Shown here: positions 1-7,937 of the stretch, in pieces
Layout: each line of letters begins with the position of its first letter
Position numbering within the stretch: position 1 is the stretch's first letter
Origin: Sedimentibacter sp.
Lineage (GTDB): Bacteria > Bacillota > Clostridia > Tissierellales > Sedimentibacteraceae
Direction of reading: 5' to 3'
Assembly: GCA_017995755.1 (NCBI GenBank)
Contig: JAGOIH010000006.1
Span: 1 to 33,655, forward strand
Length of the DNA stretch: 33,655 nucleotides
Translations under genes and position numbers: made by a program
The notes under the pieces: model-generated
The model's input: the letters and a program-made list of their open reading frames with translations, nothing else
What the model was told of the DNA's origin: nothing
The model's database searches: none

Positions 1-25
1 GTTAGGTGATTTGTTTGCTGCCTTC

Positions 26-685
26 TTAGCTGGGGCCCTTTTTGCCTCTTTTTTTATAATCTTCATCAATTTTGGATTTCCAGCTTGAGTCCACCTTTTT
101 ACCCATCCGCATCTCACTTACAAAAGTGCTTACAGCGCTGTAATTTAAATTAATACCCTGGCCGTCTGCACAAAAGTTTGATGCCCTGTCTTCATCGATG
201 CCAAAATCTGCTGCTGTTTTTACCGCATCAATATTTGCACCGAGAAATACAAATTCCCAGGAATATTTTGTTTTCTGATGTTCAACCATTCTTTTTACCT
301 TCGCTTTTGAAAATTCATGGCTGGAATTTTCCATACCGTCGGTTATGATTACAAATATTACCTTGCCAGGGTGGTCATCTTCCCCTGTGTCTGAAATTGA
401 TTTTCCAATATAGTTGATAGTTCTACCCATGGCATCCAAAAGTGCTGTGGAGCCTCTTACAAAGTATTCTTGTTCACTTATTTCATCCACATTCTTGATT
501 TTTTCCCTGTCATGAAGCATTTCATAATCATGATCAAAGAGTACAGTTGTAACAAGAGCATCCCCCGGCTCGCTTTTCTGCTTTGCAAGCATTGAATTGA
601 ATCCGCCTATGGTATCTTTTTCAAGGCCTGACATTGAGCCGCTTCTGTCAAGAATAAACACTAATTCCGTTAAATCTTTTTTCAT
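26..685 (-). CDS. von Willebrand factor A (vWA) domain protein
   Basis: A 219-residue single-domain vWA protein. The metal-ion-dependent adhesion site is complete: D13-x-S15-x-S17 near the N-terminus, T80 in the RGSTALLDAMG segment, and D116 in the IITDGMENSS strand, so divalent-metal-dependent ligand binding is expected. There is no signal peptide or membrane segment, so it is probably cytoplasmic, and the C-terminus is lysine-rich. The start is supported by GGAGGG about 6 bases before the ATG. It lies 75 bp downstream of the macro-domain gene on the same strand, so the two are probably co-transcribed. vWA proteins of this size often act as scaffolds in stress or ADP-ribose-related operons; the exact role is unknown. 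Family call is firm, function is not. Confidence 0.85.
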   Translation of the reverse strand: MKKDLTELVFILDRSGSMSGLEKDTIGGFNSMLAKQKSEPGDALVTTVLFDHDYEMLHDREKIKNVDEISEQEYFVRGSTALLDAMGRTINYIGKSISDTGEDDHPGKVIFVIITDGMENSSHEFSKAKVKRMVEHQKTKYSWEFVFLGANIDAVKTAADFGIDEDRASNFCADGQGINLNYSAVSTFVSEMRMGKKVDSSWKSKIDEDYKKRGKKGPS

Positions 686-760
686 ATTAACCCTCCATTC
701 TTATTGAACAAAGGATAACATTTATTTAAAATATTATGGTCGCTTTAAATGCGACAAATT

Positions 761-1756
761 TTAAAGACCTAAAAGAGGCTGTTCAAAAGCAAACAAAGCT
801 TCATTAATCTCAAAAATATTATAGATTTTTTCTTCCAAAAAGAACTCAACTATTAAATCAAACTTACTGCTGCGGGACAGGGCATAACCTGCTTTTTCGA
901 GCAAATCCCTTGTTTCGTCCACATTTAATTCCAGAGCCACTGCGAATGCCAATGCTGTATTTTTCCTGGGTTTGTAATTTTTATCCGTCCGTATTTTTGA
1001 AAAAAGCTTTCTGTCAATATTGGCCTTCTTGTATGTTTCCACATCGGTCATTCCTTTTTCGTCAATCAGCCGAAGAAGCATTTCAGAGAATGTTTCATCC
1101 AGCTGTTTTACCACATCCTCCAAGCTTCTGGCTTTTTGCTCTTTAACACTTTTTAAGGATGGAGCCGCCGCATAATTGAATTCATATTCCTGCAATACTC
1201 TTCCTCTGTCCAAAAGCTTATGGTCTTCCACATACTTGTCATCAATGTATTTTCTTATTTTGCTGAAAAGCTTCTCACTGAAGGCAAAAGCTTTGGTGTC
1301 AAACATAACAAGGTAGACCGTCATTTCATTTTCCAGCAAAAATTCGCTGATTGCAGAAATTGCAACCTTTAGTGCTTCATCCTTGGGGTATCCGTAAATC
1401 CCCGAAGAAATCAAGGGAAAAGCAATGGATTCAAGTTTATGGTCTTTTGCAAGCTTCATTGAATTTAAATAGGCATTTTTTAAAAGCTCCTCTTCATTGC
1501 TGTTTCCTCCATTATAAATGGGCCCCACAGTATGTATGATGTATTCGGCAGGCAGCTTGTATCCTTTAGTGATGACAGCTTCTCCGGTATTGCAGCCGCC
1601 TATCTTATCACATTCAGCCTGAAGGTCTTCTGCCCCTGCGGCCCTGAAAATTGCTCCGCACACTCCCCCGCCCATCTTAAGGGCTGAGTTGGCAGCATTT
1701 ACAATAGCATCTGCCTTTACCCTGGTTATATCATTTCTTATTATTTCAAACGGCAT
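761..1756 (-). CDS. Macro domain protein with C-terminal helical/HTH-like domain
   Basis: A 331-residue two-domain protein. Residues 1-170 are a macro (ADP-ribose-binding, Appr-1''-p/ymdB-like) domain: DAIVNAAN at 16-23, the GGGV loop at 29-32 and SSGIYGYP at 118-125 are the expected ligand-binding segments. Residues 215-331 form a separate helical domain with the pattern [28 protein letters not shown]...AGYALS, resembling an XRE-type helix-turn-helix, ending in EQPLLGL. The family binds or hydrolyses ADP-ribose derivatives; coupling to a helical DNA/protein-binding domain suggests an NAD-metabolite-responsive regulator (inference). The start is supported by AAAGGGGGATAGGCA before the ATG. 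It has its own promoter (TTGATA-17-TATAAT) and a hairpin-containing leader, and leads into the vWA gene. Confidence 0.85.
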   Translation of the reverse strand: MPFEIIRNDITRVKADAIVNAANSALKMGGGVCGAIFRAAGAEDLQAECDKIGGCNTGEAVITKGYKLPAEYIIHTVGPIYNGGNSNEEELLKNAYLNSMKLAKDHKLESIAFPLISSGIYGYPKDEALKVAISAISEFLLENEMTVYLVMFDTKAFAFSEKLFSKIRKYIDDKYVEDHKLLDRGRVLQEYEFNYAAAPSLKSVKEQKARSLEDVVKQLDETFSEMLLRLIDEKGMTDVETYKKANIDRKLFSKIRTDKNYKPRKNTALAFAVALELNVDETRDLLEKAGYALSRSSKFDLIVEFFLEEKIYNIFEINEALFAFEQPLLGL

Positions 1757-1808
1757 TGCCTATCCCCCTTTATCATTCTTTATCTTTATGATAGTTATAA
1801 GTTTTCTC

Positions 1809-1825
1809 ACGTCATAAAATGACGT
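1809..1825. promoter_or_regulatory. Perfect palindrome in the macro-gene leader
   Basis: ACGTCAT-AAA-ATGACGT is a perfect 7-bp dyad. Given the macro-gene promoter at 1848-1876, it sits about 20 bases into the predicted transcript, so it could be an operator or an RNA hairpin. A second dyad, TATCAT(1771-1776)/ATGATA(1788-1793), lies next to the ribosome binding site. Confidence 0.5.
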
Positions 1826-1847
1826 TCAGATTTTTTATCATAATCTT

Positions 1848-1876
1848 ATTATAATATCTTCAGGATTTATTATCAA
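1848..1876 (-). promoter_or_regulatory. Promoter of the macro-domain/vWA operon
   Basis: On the minus strand TTGATA (1871-1876) and TATAAT (1848-1853) are separated by exactly 17 bases, a near-consensus sigma-A promoter. It points to the macro gene 90 bp downstream, leaving a long leader with two dyads. It is back-to-back with the permease promoter. Confidence 0.75.
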
Positions 1877-1892
1877 GGGCTTTGACTTATTG

Positions 1893-1921
1893 TTGATTTT
1901 TCACTAATTATTTCATATAAT
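1893..1921 (+). promoter_or_regulatory. Promoter of the DUF401 permease gene
   Basis: TTGATT (1893-1898), 17-base spacer, TATAAT (1916-1921). The predicted start of transcription falls near 1928, just upstream of the GGAGGGG ribosome binding site. Confidence 0.75.
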
Positions 1922-1947
1922 AATATTAGTGTGTGCGGAGGGGACCT

Positions 1948-3174
1948 ATGGCTCAATTATTTGTTGTTCTTATTGTTTTTTTGTTAATTCCTTTGTTAGG
2001 CAGGTTTAAACTCAAATTATCTTATATACTGTTGATATCATGCGGAGTTTTAGCTCTTTTTTCGGGAATGGGAGCTCAGGCTGCATGGCAGTCGGTGACA
2101 AATATCTTTACTGATTTTTCATCGTTAAACACTATACTTTCAGTTATGATGGTGAGTATTTTAGGCGGTTTAATGAAGAATTACAAAATCCTTGACAGAA
2201 TAGTCAGCTCAATTTATCAGATAATTCAAAACAAAAAGATTATATTGATGATTCTTCCTGCTTTGATAGGTATACTGATCGTTCCCGGAGGAGCTCTTTT
2301 ATCCGCCCCCTTTATATATGAAATGGGCGAAGAATTGAATATTCCCGCCCCCAGGCGTGCAGCAATAAATTTGGTCTTCAGACATTTTTCAATGTTTGTA
2401 ATGCCTTATTCAACGGGGCTTTTGATTATTTCTGCAGCTATGCCGGAAATTAACATATCAAGGCTTATAATATTGAATTTGTTTTATGTTGTTCCCCTAT
2501 TTGTTGCAGGATATTTCCTTTTAATTAAAAATATTGAATACAGCAACAGGGTAAAAACCAAATTCACAGGAAAAAATTTGTTTGACCTTTTATTGTACAC
2601 ATCACCTATATATATCAGCGTAATTATCAACGGCATAACCGGTCTTCCCTTTTCAGCTGCTTTGATTTTCAGTGTGTTATTTGTTTATTTCTTGAGTGAT
2701 AAAAAGTATTTCTTAAGCTATTTGATTAAATCCATAAATTATCACACTGTTTTAATGATTATAGCAATTTTAATTATGAAAGAAATGATTCTGAAAATGG
2801 ATGATCTTCTCATTCTTTTTAACTCTATGTTGAATACAGAAAGCAGCATGCTGTCAATTTTATTGATATTTTTCATATCCTCCATATTTTTTGGATTTGT
2901 TACCGGAAATCAAACAGCTACTCTGGCAATTATTCTCCCTATGGTTTTCCAGCTTGATGTATCCATTAACATGGTTTACATCTATTTATATTTTGCATTT
3001 GCATGTACATATTCAGGCTACTTTTTTTCACCAATCCATTTATGCCAGGCTTTCACTCTTCAGTATATGAATGTTGCAACCATGGACCTTTACAAGGAAT
3101 ATAAGATATATGTGCCTCTTTCAATTGCTATACTGTTTGCCTCAGTGTATTTGATAAAATTTTTATTTGTTTAG
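1948..3174 (+). CDS. DUF401 family multi-pass membrane permease
   Basis: A 408-residue integral membrane protein with about ten hydrophobic segments, resembling the DUF401 family of putative transporters. The conserved-looking stretches are VPGGALLSAPFIYEMG, the RRAAINLVFRHF segment and FGFVTGNQTATLAIILP near the C-terminal third, typical of the repeated re-entrant motifs of ion-transporter-like permeases. I choose ATG 1948 because GGAGGGG ends 5 bases before it; the in-frame GTG at 1933 overlaps that ribosome binding site and lies almost at the predicted transcript start. The gene is alone on the plus strand, with its own promoter and a terminator on its stop codon. The substrate is unknown. 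Confidence 0.8.
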   Translation: MAQLFVVLIVFLLIPLLGRFKLKLSYILLISCGVLALFSGMGAQAAWQSVTNIFTDFSSLNTILSVMMVSILGGLMKNYKILDRIVSSIYQIIQNKKIILMILPALIGILIVPGGALLSAPFIYEMGEELNIPAPRRAAINLVFRHFSMFVMPYSTGLLIISAAMPEINISRLIILNLFYVVPLFVAGYFLLIKNIEYSNRVKTKFTGKNLFDLLLYTSPIYISVIINGITGLPFSAALIFSVLFVYFLSDKKYFLSYLIKSINYHTVLMIIAILIMKEMILKMDDLLILFNSMLNTESSMLSILLIFFISSIFFGFVTGNQTATLAIILPMVFQLDVSINMVYIYLYFAFACTYSGYFFSPIHLCQAFTLQYMNVATMDLYKEYKIYVPLSIAILFASVYLIKFLFV

Positions 3175-3195
3175 GATTCAAATCCTGATTTTTTG
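3173..3195 (+). terminator. Terminator of the DUF401 permease gene
   Basis: AGGAT-TCAA-ATCCT followed by GATTTTTTG. The stem is short (5 bp) but sits exactly on the stop codon and is followed by six T residues. Confidence 0.6.
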
Positions 3196-3369
3196 TACGC
3201 ACATTGAGTTCCCGGTATGTATCCCTATGCTTTGCGGACTGACAGCGGAATCTTCCGTATTGAACTTGGAATTTTTGTTTAATATTAGATACTACCCCTG
3301 GAGTTCTTTGGAGTTTAAGATGGAGTATCAGGTAGAAGCCTTGGATTCCGGTGGGTTTTTGGACTAGCT

Positions 3370-4485
3370 TCAGGGTTTAGGAAATCGCTGAATATTGATG
3401 TAGATTTTATCGGCGCTTGCCTTTACGGCGCCCTTCATTTCCAGCAAAGTTAAATTTCCCAGCAATCGACCGGTTTCCATTTTTGTTGCCCGGCTTATTT
3501 CATCAATTGTGTTTTCCCCGGTTTCAAGGCAGCCTATTATTGATACTTCGTCGTCAGTAAATGTGCTTAAATCAAGAGATGTATTTTTAAGTCTGACTTT
3601 TTCTTTTAATTCCATGATTTCTTCCACGATATCATCAATAGACATGGTTATTTTAGCTCCGTCTCTTATGAGGGCATTTGTTCCCCTGCTGTAGAGGCTG
3701 TCAATGTTTCCGGGAACCGCAAAAATTTCTCTTCCTTGATTGGCTGCGTGTCCTGCTGTTATCAATGTGCCGCTTTTTTCCTGGGCTTCAATAACCAGGA
3801 CTCCCTCTGCAAGACCGCTAATAATTCTATTTCTTTCATGAAAATTAAATGCAACAGGCTGTATGTCAAAAGGATACTCTGTAATTACAGCTCCATTGCT
3901 TTCTGATATCTGATGAAAAAGCTCCAGGTTTTTCTTTGGATATACAACATTTATGCCGCAGCCTATTATACCGTAGGTTGACGCCTTGTATTTTAAAGCT
4001 GTTTTATGAGCAATTGTATCGATTCCGACTGCCAGACCGCTGATTATATTTACACCGATTTCCGATAGTTCTTTTACCAGCTTTTCTGCAGCCCATTTAC
4101 CGTAGGTCGTAGCCTTTCTTGACCCTATGACTGCAATTGATATGTTGTTTATGTCATTTAAAGAGCCCTTGTAGTAGAGCAAATTTGGAGCACCTTCAAT
4201 CTGCTGCAGCTTGGATGGATACTCATCATCAAAAATAGTAACTATCCTTGCCTTTTCTACATTTAATTTCTCCAGCAATTTCTCTTCAAAAAAATTTTTG
4301 CTTTCAGAAAGCTCGTTTATTGTTTCTGTCTTAAGCATGGATAAATTATGTTTTTCTATTTCAAAGTTATCCCATAGGTCCTTCGGTGATCCGAAACAAT
4401 CAAGGACTTTTGTTATCCTTCCGTTTGAAATTCCCCCCGATGACAGCCACAGTAAAGTCTTTTGATTGATATTTAAATTGTTCAT
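3370..4485 (-). CDS. dprA: DNA processing protein DprA
   Basis: A 371-residue DprA/Smf protein, which binds incoming single-stranded DNA and loads RecA during natural transformation. The Rossmann-like core is clear: AVIGSRKATTYGKWAA at 118-133, SGLAVGIDTIAH at 149-160, YGIIGCGINVVYP at 171-183, FHERNRIISGLA at 215-226 and SGTLITAGHAANQGREIFAVPG at 238-259. An N-terminal helical region (1-100) and a C-terminal winged-helix-like segment (about 300-371) match the usual family layout and length. Its ATG lies 1 base after the comM stop codon and its ribosome binding site GGAGGTAG is built from the last comM codons, so translation is probably coupled. Confidence 0.95.
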   Translation of the reverse strand: MNNLNINQKTLLWLSSGGISNGRITKVLDCFGSPKDLWDNFEIEKHNLSMLKTETINELSESKNFFEEKLLEKLNVEKARIVTIFDDEYPSKLQQIEGAPNLLYYKGSLNDINNISIAVIGSRKATTYGKWAAEKLVKELSEIGVNIISGLAVGIDTIAHKTALKYKASTYGIIGCGINVVYPKKNLELFHQISESNGAVITEYPFDIQPVAFNFHERNRIISGLAEGVLVIEAQEKSGTLITAGHAANQGREIFAVPGNIDSLYSRGTNALIRDGAKITMSIDDIVEEIMELKEKVRLKNTSLDLSTFTDDEVSIIGCLETGENTIDEISRATKMETGRLLGNLTLLEMKGAVKASADKIYINIQRFPKP

Positions 4486-4486
4486 G

Positions 4487-6013
4487 CTACCTCCAGTATT
4501 TCCGGTCTAAATTTCTGTACTGAATTGCTTCAGCTATATGCTTTGTTTCAATATTTTCGTAATTTTCCAAATCCGCTATTGTTCTTGCAACCTTTAGTAT
4601 TTTATTGTATGCCCTGACACTTAAGCCTAAAAGTTCAAATGCATTCTTAAGCAATACTTCAGATTCCTTATTAACCTTACAGAATTTTGATACAGCCTTT
4701 GTTGAAAGCTCTGAATTAGTCAGGATACCCATATCCTTGTATCTTTCCCTCTGGATATTTCTTGCTTTTACAATCCGTTTTTTAATTTCCTCTGAAGTTT
4801 CTTCCACTCTTTCATCCTTCAGCTCATTATATTTAACCGGCAGTACTTCTATTTGAATATCAATCCGGTTAAGCAGAGGACCTGAGATTTTCCCCAGGTA
4901 TTTGTCAATCTGCCCTTGGCTGCAGGAGCACTCATGGTTTGGGTCCCCCAGGTATCCGCATGGGCAGGGGTTCATTGAAGCAATCATCATAAACTTTGCA
5001 GGAAATGTAAAGGAGCCGCTGGCTCTTGATATGGAAATTTTACCGTCTTCCATAGGCTGACGGAGAACTTCGATAACATTTTTAGGAAATTCGGGAATTT
5101 CATCTAAAAATAAAACTCCGTAGTGAGAAAGGGATACTTCTCCGGGACGGGGTTTTGACCCTCCCCCTGCCATGGAGGTGCGGGAGGAAGTATGGTGGGG
5201 TGAACGGAAAGGTCTTTTTGCCATCAAACCCTTCTTGTCCAAAAGACCGCATATACTGTAGATTTTTGTAACTTCCAGGGATTCTTCGAATGTCAGGTCC
5301 GGCAGGATAGTCGGTATTCTTTTTGCAATCATTGTTTTGCCGGAACCGGGACTTCCTAAAAGGAGAATGTTGTGCATCCCCGCTGCTGCTATTTCAACTG
5401 CCCTTTTCATGGCAGGCTGTCCCTTTATTTCTGAAAAATCTTCACTGTAATAATCTTGTTTGAGAGAAAAATCATACTTGTATATAAAGGGGTCTATGGC
5501 CAATTCTTCGTTTAAATAACTTACTAACTGGCTTATGCTTCCGACAGGAATTATATCTATGCCTTCAATGGCGCCGCATTCTTCCTTATTGTCTTCCGGC
5601 ACAATTACTTTCTTAAAAGTCTTGTTCCTCATGGAAATAACCATGGGGAGGGCCCCGTCAATTGCGGTTATCCTTCCGTCCAGAGATAATTCACCGATAA
5701 TGCATGTTTTTTCATCCACAGGCTTATATATTGCCTTGGAAGCAGCAAGTATACCGGCTGCAATAGGAAGGTCTATCTGGCTTCCTTCCTTTTTCAAATT
5801 TGCCGGTGCAAGATTTACGGTAATGCGGCTGACAGGAAAATCAAATCTGCTGTTTTTAATAGCAGACCTAACTCTTTCCTTTGACTCTTTAATTGAAATA
5901 TCAGGCAGGCCTACAATATTAAAATTAGGGAGACCTCCTGATAAATCTGTTTCCACATCAACTTCATAACCTTCAAGTCCGTAAAGGACACATGTTTTAA
6001 TTTTGGAAAGCAT
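4487..6013 (-). CDS. comM: YifB/ComM family Mg-chelatase-like AAA+ ATPase
   Basis: A 508-residue protein of the ComM/YifB family, a hexameric helicase-like ATPase implicated in branch migration during integration of transforming DNA. The N-terminal Lon-protease-fold-like domain (1-170) is followed by the ATPase: Walker A GSPGSGKT at 220-227, Walker B LFLDEIPEF at 301-309, and the cysteine-rich MNPCPCGYLGD segment typical of the family. The C-terminal Mg-chelatase-associated domain includes LSVRAYNKILKVARTIADL. The start is supported by GGAGGGG upstream. It is the first gene of the comM-dprA operon and has a clear promoter. Confidence 0.95.
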   Translation of the reverse strand: MLSKIKTCVLYGLEGYEVDVETDLSGGLPNFNIVGLPDISIKESKERVRSAIKNSRFDFPVSRITVNLAPANLKKEGSQIDLPIAAGILAASKAIYKPVDEKTCIIGELSLDGRITAIDGALPMVISMRNKTFKKVIVPEDNKEECGAIEGIDIIPVGSISQLVSYLNEELAIDPFIYKYDFSLKQDYYSEDFSEIKGQPAMKRAVEIAAAGMHNILLLGSPGSGKTMIAKRIPTILPDLTFEESLEVTKIYSICGLLDKKGLMAKRPFRSPHHTSSRTSMAGGGSKPRPGEVSLSHYGVLFLDEIPEFPKNVIEVLRQPMEDGKISISRASGSFTFPAKFMMIASMNPCPCGYLGDPNHECSCSQGQIDKYLGKISGPLLNRIDIQIEVLPVKYNELKDERVEETSEEIKKRIVKARNIQRERYKDMGILTNSELSTKAVSKFCKVNKESEVLLKNAFELLGLSVRAYNKILKVARTIADLENYENIETKHIAEAIQYRNLDRKYWR

Positions 6014-6042
6014 ATAGCCCCTCCAATAATTCAGGTTATAAA

Positions 6043-6071
6043 ATTATACTATAATTTTCCATTTTATACAA
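6043..6071 (-). promoter_or_regulatory. Promoter of comM-dprA
   Basis: On the minus strand TTGTAT (6066-6071), 17 bases, TATAAT (6043-6048), about 30 bases before the comM ATG. No competence-type or other operator is evident. Confidence 0.7.
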
Positions 6072-6107
6072 TCGATAATAAGGCTTTAAGGCCTTTGAAT
6101 TTACAAC

Positions 6108-6148
6108 AAAAATCTCCCCTTTTCGCAAAACGCAAAGGGGAGATTTTT
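6108..6148 (-). terminator. Strong terminator after the rubrerythrin-like gene
   Basis: A 15-bp stem, AAAAATCTCCCCTTT (6108-6122) pairing with 6134-6148, around an 11-base loop. It lies 6 bp after the stop codon of the rubrerythrin-like gene. A- and T-runs on both sides make it potentially bidirectional. Confidence 0.9.
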
Positions 6149-6154
6149 CATCAT

Positions 6155-6715
6155 TTAAAATGGTGCGAATTGTTGTTCTGCCCACCATTCTTCCTTCAAC
6201 ATATTGTATTGATTGGTGAATTGGTCTAAGTGAACATTTTCCCATTTAATCAACAAGTCGAATAAGTCTTTTACTGGCTGGGAGCCTGATTTTTGTTTAG
6301 CATCCTCGTAAAAATCTATGGAGCTCTTCTCCATTTGCATTCCTATGCCGAATATGGACATTCCCAGTGTTGCATATGCTTTATCGACCTTGTCCCATCG
6401 GTAAATTTCCGGCGAAGGTATATCAATTCCCGAAGACATTATTTCTTTAATTTTTATTTCTCCTCCGTCACTGAGTATGGTCCATAATTTCTTTAAGTAT
6501 TCTGCATGCTTTATTTCTTCCTTTGCCAGATGTGCGAATGCTTCCTTGTTTCCCTGTGTTTTTGCCTGTTCACCTGCCATCTTATAGAACTCGTAGCCTT
6601 CCATTTCATTTAAAACAGCCTGGGAAATAATCGCCAGCTCTTCTTTATACATATCTTCCTCCTGGTTTGATAATTTTGAAGAATCCCTGTACTCAGAGTA
6701 CTCTTCTTTGTTCAT
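6155..6715 (-). CDS. Rubrerythrin-like ferritin-family diiron protein
   Basis: A 186-residue protein with two helical-hairpin repeats of the ferritin/rubrerythrin type. In the first, NEMEGYEFY is followed by KEEIKHAEYL; in the second, MEKSSIDFY is followed by WENVHLDQF. These E...ExxH repeats are the ligand pattern for a diiron site, so peroxide reduction or iron handling is likely. There is no C-terminal rubredoxin domain, and the tail ends in EEWWAEQQFAPF. The open frame extends 27 codons upstream, but I choose the ATG at 6715 because AAAGGA lies about 9 bases before it and a promoter lies immediately upstream of that. It is monocistronic. Confidence 0.85.
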   Translation of the reverse strand: MNKEEYSEYRDSSKLSNQEEDMYKEELAIISQAVLNEMEGYEFYKMAGEQAKTQGNKEAFAHLAKEEIKHAEYLKKLWTILSDGGEIKIKEIMSSGIDIPSPEIYRWDKVDKAYATLGMSIFGIGMQMEKSSIDFYEDAKQKSGSQPVKDLFDLLIKWENVHLDQFTNQYNMLKEEWWAEQQFAPF

Positions 6716-6743
6716 GATAACAAATCCTTTATTGTATAATACT

Positions 6744-6773
6744 ATTATACCACCCGGAAACTTTCCTAAACAA
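6744..6773 (-). promoter_or_regulatory. Promoter of the rubrerythrin-like gene
   Basis: On the minus strand TTGTTT, 18 bases, TATAAT, with the -10 ending roughly 30 bases before the chosen ATG at 6715. This supports the shorter start, since the upstream codons would be untranscribed promoter DNA. Confidence 0.6.
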
Positions 6774-7020
6774 TTATTCTTTATTTTCGAGAGCATTCTT
6801 TACTGCAGCACTTCTTCTTTTTTCAATGGCTTTCAACTCTTTTTTTTCTTCTGCAATTATTTTTTCTCTTTCAATACCTAACTCTTCAGACAATATTTCA
6901 ATGAATTTCCCTTATATAATCCTCACGATTTTCAAATTTTTTTAAAATATATGTGCCTTCATGGTCAACAATTCGAAACACATGGTTTCTCTTGCTTGTT
7001 AGTTTTATCTTTTTATGCAT
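6774..7020 (-). pseudogene. Degenerate gene remnant (phosphotransferase-like N-terminus, lysine-rich tail)
   Basis: An ATG at 7020 overlaps the end of mobB by 16 bases and has GGAG about 10 bases upstream. It opens a 40-codon frame (to a stop at 6898-6900) whose segment FRIVDHEGTYILKKFENRED looks like the N-terminal lobe of an aminoglycoside phosphotransferase/CotS-like kinase. A second frame, open from 6911 to the stop at 6774, encodes a helical, charged tail of about 45 residues (EELGIEREKIIAEEKKE and beyond). The two are joined by a frame change and no kinase core is present, so this is probably an internally deleted, frameshifted gene. The kinase resemblance is from pattern only; the tail may come from an unrelated gene. 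Confidence 0.45.
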
Positions 7021-7751
7021 ACTTCAATATCTCCGCTTTCAGTGTAGCCGGATAATTCCTTTGAAACTGCTTCCACGGCATTTTTTAAAATATTCTGAAC
7101 AAAGGGAACCATGATAATTTCCTTGCCGTTTATTTTTAGAATTACATCTTGCTTTGACAAAGCGCAGTCACCCATTTCTTTTTGGCCTCTTAAAATTTTA
7201 GAGCTTAACTGGCTGCATGTGTAACCGCACTTCCTGCAGCATTCATCCTTCATATCGGGAAGTCTGTCAAACACTTTTTCTTCTATCAGATCAACCAGTC
7301 TTTCTATTTCAGTTATTGAATTGATAACGGGAATTCCTTCAAATTCTCTCATGCCATTGGATATTTGTCCGGATATGAGAAAGGTTGTTTCATCCATCCT
7401 GTCTAAAATTCCTTCCACATCATAAGCTGTTACTATTTTTGGAGCACATGTATCCCTGACGCCTTCCATTACAACATAATCGTGATTGTAAAAATTCAAT
7501 AAATCATTTATGTCTAATTTTTCTTGAAACATTATATCCGTTTCATAAGCACCTCTTGCGGTTACCAGCTGTGAGCCTGCTATTTTGTGCCTGTGGGTGT
7601 TGGTTCCTTCCACATCCATTTTAAATTTCTTAAAATGTATTTCTTTTACGCTTCCAACAGTGTAACCACGTCTTCGAAGCTCACTTATTATGTTTTCTAT
7701 GGTGGTGGTTTTGCCGGACTTTGTAACCCCTATTACTGAAAAAACCTTCAT
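7005..7751 (-). CDS. mobB: MobB-type GTPase with cysteine-rich C-terminal extension
   Basis: A 248-residue protein. Residues 1-150 match the MobB family (molybdopterin-guanine dinucleotide synthesis accessory GTPase): P-loop GVTKSGKTT at 8-16, KEIHF at 36-40, the DVEGTNTHRHKIAGS segment at 46-60 and YVVMEGVRD at 92-100. The tail carries C171, C172, C175, C179 and C196 in a CCRKCGYTC...GDC arrangement, suggesting an iron-sulfur or zinc site, followed by a short beta-rich domain (KINGKEIIMVPFVQNIL). Typical E. coli-type MobB is only about 170 residues. No other molybdenum-cofactor gene is in the window. The start has AAGGA about 9 bases upstream. The gene symbol applies to the N-terminal domain only. 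Confidence 0.75.
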   Translation of the reverse strand: MKVFSVIGVTKSGKTTTIENIISELRRRGYTVGSVKEIHFKKFKMDVEGTNTHRHKIAGSQLVTARGAYETDIMFQEKLDINDLLNFYNHDYVVMEGVRDTCAPKIVTAYDVEGILDRMDETTFLISGQISNGMREFEGIPVINSITEIERLVDLIEEKVFDRLPDMKDECCRKCGYTCSQLSSKILRGQKEMGDCALSKQDVILKINGKEIIMVPFVQNILKNAVEAVSKELSGYTESGDIEVCIKR

Positions 7752-7937
7752 CTTAAGAATCCTTCCTCATCTTTATTGTAAAATATCATATCCTTCGACG
7801 CGGCTCGTTTACTTTGCTTTCATCAGCTGGTCACTTCCACTGATCCGTGTTGCCGTTACCATATCCGTCATTTTATTCTCGAATATGGGTAAAAAGCAGA
7901 TTGCAGAGAAACCATGAAAGCTATTAAATAGGAACAT
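7752..7937 (-). other. mobB upstream region with short coding-like remnants
   Basis: 186 bp separate the sir2 stop from the mobB start. The stretch is richer in G and C than its surroundings. On the minus strand 7809-7871 reads as a 20-codon frame, MTDMVTATRISGSDQLMKAK, with no ribosome binding site, and adjoining frames also read as protein-like. It could be a decayed gene or a structured leader of mobB. I could not match it to a known riboswitch. Confidence 0.3.

Noticed and set aside
1933-1947. GTG start at 1933 for the permease.
   Set aside because: It overlaps the ribosome binding site of ATG 1948 and lies almost at the predicted transcript start.
3196-3369. A gene in the gap between the permease and dprA.
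   Set aside because: Frames are short, lack ribosome binding sites and contain only weak dyads (for example GATACT/AGTATC); nothing supportable.
5535-5969. Long plus-strand frame of 144 codons opposite comM, and similar frames opposite dprA, lon, clpX and tig.
   Set aside because: They are antisense to clearly conserved proteins, show no ribosome binding site and encode low-complexity hydrophobic or serine-rich sequence.
7752-7937. Molybdenum-cofactor riboswitch before mobB.
   Set aside because: The context fits, but I could not identify the conserved core elements; kept only as an open region.
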